Source: Nymphaea colorata
Lineage: Eukaryota > Streptophyta > Magnoliopsida > Nymphaeales > Nymphaeaceae
DNA: 64,000 bases
NCBI RefSeq assembly: GCF_008831285.2
Contig: NC_045145.1
Span: 17,792,802 to 17,856,801, forward strand
Direction of reading: 5' to 3'
Each line of letters opens with the position of its first letter. Position 1 is the first letter of the stretch. A model generated the notes under the pieces. The model was not told the DNA's origin. It was given only the letters and a program-made list of their open reading frames with translations, and did no database searches. Of this stretch, positions 49,434 to 64,000 are shown piece by piece. The position numbers and the translations under genes are program-made.

Positions 49434-51305
49434 ATAGTTCACTTAAAAGGGTGTTTGTTAGCTGGAAACTGCATTGTTTGGAACACAGTGTTCCAAACAT
49501 CTGACAGGAAAACACATAGAACAAATTGTTTTTGCATTATTTGTGAACAAAATTTTTTGTTCTTTTGTAGAGCTGTGTGGCAATAATATTGTTACATGTA
49601 TCTGCCCCAAAATGTTGTGATCCCCCATAAAAGGGTGCTTTGCTTCTGCCCTCAAGAAGGCTCAGGTCTGAATTTTCCTTCAAGCTCAAATAAATGGAAA
49701 AAAGAAAAAATTAATTCCACCTTTGTCATTTTTGTAGGCAAAGAGTTGGTAAATAGGGCAGGTAAGTAGTGGGGGTGGTCCAATTGGGTTAGAGACACAA
49801 GTACTCCACTAATTTTGTTTAAGCAACCCCAAAAAAAAAGAAAAAGAAAAATTAAGTGAATGTTTTAGAATACACCCACTAATTTTTGAAAGTAATTTCA
49901 TTATTTTCTATGCTATTTTTGCATATTATGTAGAAAAATACACTTGATATACTCTTTAGATATCTGCATCATATTTTTAATGACTTAAAGAAGTTTTGCT
50001 AAAACTGAATCATACTTAAACCATTCAGTAGCCGAAATCCTAACAGAAGAGAAACAACCATTTCGTTGAAACGATTACAAAATTCCAGTATTAGTGAGCT
50101 GGTCTGCATCCAAGACATTCCAGCTATTACAAGAAAAGTTATCGATTGGCATATACCAAAAAAAATCATTTCTTTTGTCAGAATAAAATCCAAGGGCTGA
50201 TTCGTGTCAGTCAATTTTGTTTGCAGAATGAATCAGCAATGTTCATTCTTTCTGAAGATGTGAATTAGGAAACTGTTATTGTTTGGAACAAAATAATCAC
50301 AGATTAGGAAATATATAAAGGCCCTGATTCAGCACCTTATTTGATTAGTAAACAGGCCTATTTGAGCCGGTCCATCTACGTCATAACTAATGGAAATTGT
50401 GGAACTTGGAACGGACTTTGAACATATGCAGCATCATGATAGGATCGTATTTGAAACCATACCCTCATAAAACAAAGTTGGTTGAAATTTCGTGGGAAGC
50501 ACCATCCGGATACCCTTTCCCCTACCCACTACCTCCCCCCACCGCTAAAAGAAGTTTCAACAATTAAATGCTGTAAGAGAAGTTTCTAGAACTTGATAAC
50601 CATTGGAGAAAAGCTGTAAGAGAGGGTTATTTGCAGTTGAAGTTAACAAGCTTTTTGCCGGAGGACAAAGGATAGCCTCTGGGAAAGAAACCACGGTGAA
50701 CTTGTTTTTAAGGCCATTAAAGAGCAGTTACTTGGAATTCATAATAACAGGTTGCCCAGGAAAAATAGAACAGCAAAAAAAGAAAAAATCTGAAATAATG
50801 TCTCATTCCATATATATCTTACAAATGGACATAACTTCAGCAACATGCGAGTATTGCATACCAAGGGTATATTGGAATTAGATTGATGCAGCATAAGGAA
50901 ATAGCTTAATCATCATTCCTTTAAAAGATTTCATGCCGTGTTTCTTGCAAAATAATTACCTTCATTGTCATTGCTGAAGTGATGCAGATGTCTTCCTGAA
51001 GATATAAAATGATTAAACAGAAATCATCTCCCAAGGAACGCTGGTTAAAGTAGAATAAGGATAAACACTTAAACCTCTGGCCCATGGTCTCGTTGTTGGC
51101 ACTTGCAGACTTGTATGCCTGGGGGAAACACCCGAGGAGTTTTTATTCATAAGAAAATTTTTCTATACTCTAAATCCCCAGAGTTGGCTAAAAATACTTA
51201 GGAGAAATGATGGCGGCTTCTTCTTCAGCAATGACAACGATTTGAGAGCTTATACATTCTTCCAACTGATAATATACAAAGCTACCTTCTTTTCCCGACT
51301 ATAGC

Positions 51306-59183
<7,878 letters not shown>

Positions 59184-60321
59184 TTTTTCCCCTTTTCTCT
59201 GTCCCCACCAGAAACTTCAACTTCTTCTTCTTCTTCAGAAAGAAAGAAAGAAAGAAAAAACAGAGAAACCCAAATCAGAAGATTCACAATTTTATAGAAT
59301 TAAAGAGAACACACATTTCCTGTGCCTGCATTCGAACCGTGCCAAACAAAAACAAGAGCAAAAGAGGAAAAAGCAAGGCCTTTGATTAACTCCTTGTCTC
59401 TCTTCATGTATCCATTCGACAAATGCAAAAGAAAAGCATAAGAAGAAAACTCTTTGGAAAAAATGGCAGCAGAGTAAATGTCGTGCCTTCTATTTTCGGG
59501 CAGAACTGAAGCTGGTGCTGGCAAAAACACTCACACGCCAATGCGGAAGAGGAGGGAAACCATGAACGAAACAATAAAAAATACAGATAAAGAAGAAAAG
59601 GTAGGTGGTTTTAGCAAAAGAGAAGAAGGAATCTGGTATAGTGATACTTTAGAGAGAGAGACAGAGGAATGGTATCGGAGAGAGAGAGAGTAAAAGGAGT
59701 GGTATAGTGGGAAGCAGGGAGGGAGGCGTTTGTAGTTTAGTATGTGCATGGGAGTATGTGAAGTGCGCCTCCTCTGAACTTTGGAAGTATATCTTCAATG
59801 CTTTCCAACTCCACAATTCCATTTCTTTCTTTTTCAAGTGGCGTTCTTTTTAACTCGTTACATGCCACAGACAGAGAAAGCCATTTACTAGTCGCAGACA
59901 CCAAAGTTAATGAAATGAACCTTTCTTGGTCCTTCCACTCCCCCACCGAGGAAGCGCTAGAGGACGTAAATGTCAATCTCCTTCCCTATGTTTGATAAAC
60001 GAACTCCCAAAATGCTCAGTAAATTTATTCAACCATGAATGGGGGGTGAGAGCCATCTCATTGATGGCTAAGCAGTTTGCCTATATTCCCATTTTTTCTA
60101 TTTGACAATCTGATCCAGAGATTCCAAACCTTTGTTGCTCTGCAAGTTCTGAATCTGAGTTTTCTCTCATTACTTAGCTGCTTTCTTCTGGTGTAGCATT
60201 TCTAGTTTTCCAATTTCACAAACATGGTGGCGTGGTCTCGGCTTTTGCAGCCTTTGAGGCCAGACCGGGGCAGCTTTGTCGGCCCATGGGCCAGCCAACC
60301 CTCCGAGCGCGGCCCATCTCC

Positions 60322-60350
60322 TTGACATTGACGTTGACTAGAAAAGTCAA
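60322..60350. promoter_or_regulatory. Cluster of four W-box cores
   Basis: TTGAC cores at 60322-60326, 60328-60332 and 60334-60338, and one on the other strand at 60346-60350. TTGAC(C/T) is the binding core of WRKY factors; only the third copy is followed by T here. It lies 1.1 kb upstream of the DUF632 start. Four cores in 29 bp is more than chance would usually give. Confidence 0.4.
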
Positions 60351-61689
60351 GAACTCGGCGAGCACCAACGGTAAAAAAAAAAAAAATGGCCAAGTTTCTG
60401 TAAGTCCGCTGTTCCCAATGAAAAAGGCCAGGGAGAGAATTGACAGGGAACGAAGGAAGAGGGAGAGAGTTTGTTTTTAATCTTTCATTCTTGAACTCTT
60501 CAATTATGCGGACCGTACGCCAGAGCAGATCCGCCAAATCCATGGGTTTGCGCAGCACGGAAGCAGCGGCAGTGAGGGAAGCCGGAAAAAAACAACGGTG
60601 GAACAGGAAGAGGAGCCCACCCACGTGAACGTGAACGGACTGTGGCTCTTGGACCTCCCCGGTACCGGCAAGGAAAGAGCGACAATATAAATGTAAAAAC
60701 TTAATTAAAATAGAATTCACATTATTTCATTGTTGTACAAACACATCAAAACTTAACAGGTTAAACAATATAATGCTATCTTCATAAACAATTTTAATAA
60801 AAAAATTTGGTTGAACTTGAATCAGTCTATTCCAACCAACTTTGCTAAATAGTTGCATGCATGCTGTGTCATGAAATGTCAAAAGTCTCATAAAAGCCGT
60901 AATTGAAACAGAACAGGAAGGTACACTGCTTATTTCTAGAGACATCATTATTGGCCTGTGTAACATAAACCACATAATGCCGGTGGTTCAAACTTTCACC
61001 GGTCACGGCCACCGTCACGACCCAGCGGCGTCTCAGAAGTTTCCGGGCACTAATATTTTAGATTTGAACGGACATTCATATATGGTAGTGAAAAGTAGCG
61101 AGACATCAATATATAAATAAAACCATTTACAGGTGCCCACGCCAGCTCTCCGCCACCGTCATGACGGCCGACCTTTTTTGTAGTTTAACATCAACGGTCA
61201 AAAATATACCAATCGTTTGGTTGGTCGATCGAGAATATCTATCATCTTAGATATCAACCGAAAGAAAATAAGACCAGGTCTGTTTACTGCTGAGTTGAGA
61301 TCCACAGTAGGCTTTAAATCAAATTTTTAGAAAGCAGCATAGATTCAGATCGATAACAAGGATTGGAGAAATCCACTGTTTGTTTAAGCCATGGGATTTT
61401 AGCATCTTGGATTTCTAGATCCTCATTAACGAAAAGTTGAGGTTCCTTATAGCAATGAACTTAGTACAATCGATCAAGAAAGCGGCTTTTTTCCCCTTGT
61501 TGTTGGCTGAGCTACCACAAATCTTCTATTGCAAAAGTATTCCCCGCAGTCAAAAGGGCTTCTCATTCTTTTTAGCTTCATCATTGTCGTTGGTAACTTT
61601 TTTTTTCCTCCCCACTAAAATTGATTTTCTCAAGAATAACAGTCAACAGCTTCCCCCAAAGTTGATACCAAAAAAGTTTTTATAAGAAG

Positions 61690-61870
61690 GAACTAATTAA
61701 AGTTTCTAAATTTTGACATAGACTGAAATATTATTTTTTAAAAATTTTATATAAAACAAGTGAAATTATTTTTTAAAATTTTTATATAAAACAAGTGAAA
61801 TTTTTAAAATTTACAGTTTTTTAGGTGAGGCCAAGACCCTTCTAGGCCCTACCCCGGCTCCTGGAGCCCT
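61690..61870 (-). mobile_element. Relative of the GGAGCC-type MITE at 30339, reversed
   Basis: The minus strand reads ccaggagccggggtagggcc, then cttggcctcacct and an AT-rich body with ttaaaaattt, parallel to 30341-30430. Inside is a 40-bp direct duplication (ttttatataaaacaagtgaa twice, about 61745-61803). The ends are degenerate. Confidence 0.4.
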
Positions 61871-62917
61871 CTAATTGATGAGGCCCTTTCGGTCATGATC
61901 TCTTAAAGAAAAAGTAGAAAGCTTGAGGCCCTCCCAAAGTGATCATTGTCATATAATGTCCAAAAGAATAGTAGGCAACTAATAATATATAAAACCAATA
62001 TGGGCATGTTTGGATAACACCCTTGAATGATGTTTTGAATGCAACAAGTTATTTTTGCCTTAAAAAGAGTATTTAAGGCGTGTTTGGATGACAATCGAAA
62101 CGAACAAAACAATGTCTTTGAAAGCGCATGAATAATACGTAGAAAACATTATTTTAGAAGTGTCAATCAAACACATAAACTAGTTCTGAAAAAGTTGATG
62201 AAATTCAATTTGTCACAAAACCTAGTTTTCACAAAATCTCCCATCCAAACACAACTTATAGATTGTACTTATTATGCTCATGTATCTTATAAATTGATTC
62301 ATAATTCTTGCACAAAAGCCCACAAATACGTGAGTTTGAGGGTTTTCTAATGAGCTCGTAAAAGGTCCCTAGCTAGTTAACATTCACCAAATCTCATATG
62401 TTAAAGTAGAGCTTTAGGTCTGAAATATGAGACGATCATACGTACAATTAGTGCAACAAGTTACCTTTAGGTATCAAGCCTACTCATGTATGGACAAGCA
62501 TAAACACCATCTTCACCCGTTCAACTTTATGGCCTCTCACATCATAGATAGAAGAGGGGCAGTAGCAGAGCCAAGTGTGGGCAATTGCCCACACTAGCAC
62601 CACACAAATAAATGTTATTCATGTATCGATATTTACATATAATTAGTGAACCTTCATGTTTTAATCTATACTACCAATATCCCTTGGCCAGAAATTTTTA
62701 TTCAGGGGCGGACATTGGGTCAGTAAGGCCGATCTCCACTCAGACTAAGAAATGAATCAAGAAGCTTGCAGCTCGACTCGATTCGTGGCCGATTGGCATC
62801 TTATGTTCAGCCCTTGATGGACATCGAAACATGAAAAAGACAAGAGGCATCAAGACTGCGCAGTCAAATTTATACTTCAACCTGTCGGTGCCATCCTCAT
62901 CTTACTGCACAAGTTAG

Positions 62918-63352
62918 AAATCCTCATTCTACAGATCATAACAGATCTTATGAAGCTACACATCAGAACAGATCTTATGAACCTACAGATCAGAACAAAT
63001 CCTCATTCTGCACATGAGAACAGATCTTATGAAGCTACACATCAGAACTGATCTCATGAAGCGACACATCAGAACAAATCCTCATTATACACATGAGAAC
63101 AGCTCTTATGAAGCTACAGATCAGAACAGATCTTATGAACCTACAGATCAGAACAAATCCTCATTCTGCACATGAGAACAGATCTTATGAAGCTACACAT
63201 CAGAACTGATCTCATGAAGCTACACATCAGAACAAATCCTCATTATACACATGAGAACAGTTCTTATGAAGCTACACATCAGAACAGATCTTATGAACCT
63301 ACAGATCAGAACAAATCCTCATTCTACACATGAGAACAGATCTTATGAAGCT
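62918..63352. repeat. 79-bp minisatellite, 5.5 copies, with 158-bp higher-order pattern
   Basis: aaatcctcatt recurs at 62918, 62997, 63076, 63155, 63234 and 63313, exactly every 79 bp. Each unit is one 25-bp piece plus two related 27-bp pieces (agatcttatgaagctacaca type). Units at 62997 and 63155 share one variant set and those at 63076 and 63234 another, so the array grew by duplicating pairs. It ends abruptly at ctgggttagg. Confidence 0.96.
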
Positions 63353-64000
63353 GGGTTAGGGACTGAGGAGAACTTCACGGGTTTTAACACTGCAGCAGTA
63401 AGTGGGTAATGGCGGTAGGAGCTTTTACTCAGGAAAGAGCAGACAAACGCTTTAATCAATTAGTTGTAGCTTTTCACAAAGGAGACACTGTTTCAGTGAG
63501 ATGTTATCGGGAGGAGAAGCCTCTAAGGGAAGGCCACGACTCTTGTAGAATCTGTCAAACTCCAACTTGCCTTTTGACTCTTGGTAATCTGCTTTTCCTT
63601 GGCAAATAGAAATCCAGAGCCCAAAGTAAAACTTGTAGGGCCATTCTGAGTTGACAGAACCCTTGTCTCAATTTTTTTTTTTTACATATTATTATGTTTT
63701 TGATTGAAAAATGTAAACTCAAAGTTGGTTTGCATAAAGGATTCTGATTTTGTGCCGATCATCTAAATCCTTTTGCCGATGGATTTGGTTTTACTGCATA
63801 TTTTAACAATATTGCCCTACTGTGCAAACTCATGGAATATAAATCATATGTGGCTGCCCGCAATGACAGCCAAAGCTTACCCAACCATGGCAGCCCCATT
63901 TAAGTAATGCGGATGCCAGCTTAGGCAAGAGGATTCAATGTACAACACACTTTCGGTCTCTTTTTCTTTTCTTTATGAACAAAAAATTTTCACTTTTATG

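Larger units (their letters stand above)
44173..51305. other. Intergenic region, 7.1 kb, repeat-rich
   Basis: Holds the SINE, MITE and microsatellite features listed separately. The 128-codon plus-strand frame at 45146-45532 and the minus-strand frame at 47283-47489 match no family I know and have no gene-like context. A (gata)n-like stretch occurs at about 46003-46027 and a poly(T) run at about 47530-47549. From 46.0 to 47.2 kb and 49.6 to 51.2 kb nothing is recognisable. Confidence 0.5.
59184..64000. other. Upstream and intergenic region beyond the DUF632 gene
   Basis: 59184 to about 59700 is GA/CT-rich and probably holds the 5' UTR and promoter of the DUF632 gene. The frames at 60202-60720 (minus) and 60440-60628 (plus) overlap in a GC-richer patch and match no family I know. 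The 66-codon plus-strand frame at 63409-63609 is likewise unrecognised. Repeats and motifs are listed separately. From 63.6 to 64.0 kb I see nothing recognisable. Confidence 0.45.

Noticed and set aside
62074-62252. A MITE with gtgtttggatg/catccaaacac ends
   Set aside because: The inverted ends are real, but I could not find a matching target duplication and a third similar end at about 62004 confuses the borders.
62918-63352. CRISPR-like array
   Set aside because: Repeats are contiguous with no unique spacers and the DNA is plant nuclear.
63409-63609. 66-codon plus-strand frame directly after the minisatellite
   Set aside because: Cys-containing peptide but not a motif I recognise; too short and without supporting context to call a gene.

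Overview
This is an ordinary stretch of flowering-plant nuclear genome. The evidence is five spliced genes with GT-AG introns, long AT-rich introns full of microsatellites, tRNA-derived SINEs, hAT-type MITEs, and protein families with plant-specific layouts. The sequence does not settle the species; a non-grass angiosperm is as far as I would go. I found no bacterial, viral, organellar or CRISPR material.

Layout. 1-796: promoter and CT-rich leader of the first gene. 797-5104 (+): type I inositol polyphosphate 5-phosphatase, 10 coding exons. 5105-7756: convergent intergenic spacer. 7757-12110 (-): plastid-type phosphoglycerate mutase-like protein, 7 coding exons, the last a 45-nt exon beyond a 2-kb intron that carries a 179-bp tandem duplication. 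12111-18925: intergenic, with TIR-repeat debris and a probable LINE remnant. 18926-22767 (-): Sec14-like (CRAL-TRIO) lipid-transfer protein, 5 coding exons, with a SINE and a MITE in its introns and a second MITE just upstream. 22790-33594: upstream and intergenic DNA with several dispersed repeats. 33595/34224-42313 (-): large Sen1/UPF1-like superfamily 1 helicase with an N-terminal DLNEPP motif; TATA box and 5' UTR exon near 44.0-44.17 kb. 44173-51305: repeat-rich intergenic DNA. 51306-59183 (-): DUF630/DUF632 protein of the NRG2 type, 4 coding exons, with an apparent 1-bp frameshift in exon 1. 59184-64000: intergenic, with a W-box cluster and a 79-bp minisatellite.

The genes are unrelated neighbours and not a pathway or cluster, although two of them (5-phosphatase and Sec14-like) act on phosphoinositides. 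Exon models were built by hand from splice consensus, reading phase and family knowledge. The four intact models keep phase through every junction; the DUF632 gene does so only if one base is restored. No new biological system is visible. The best leads are the DUF632 frameshift, the MITE and SINE insertions with clear target-site duplications, the higher-order minisatellite, a foldback element, and unresolved 3' exons of the helicase.
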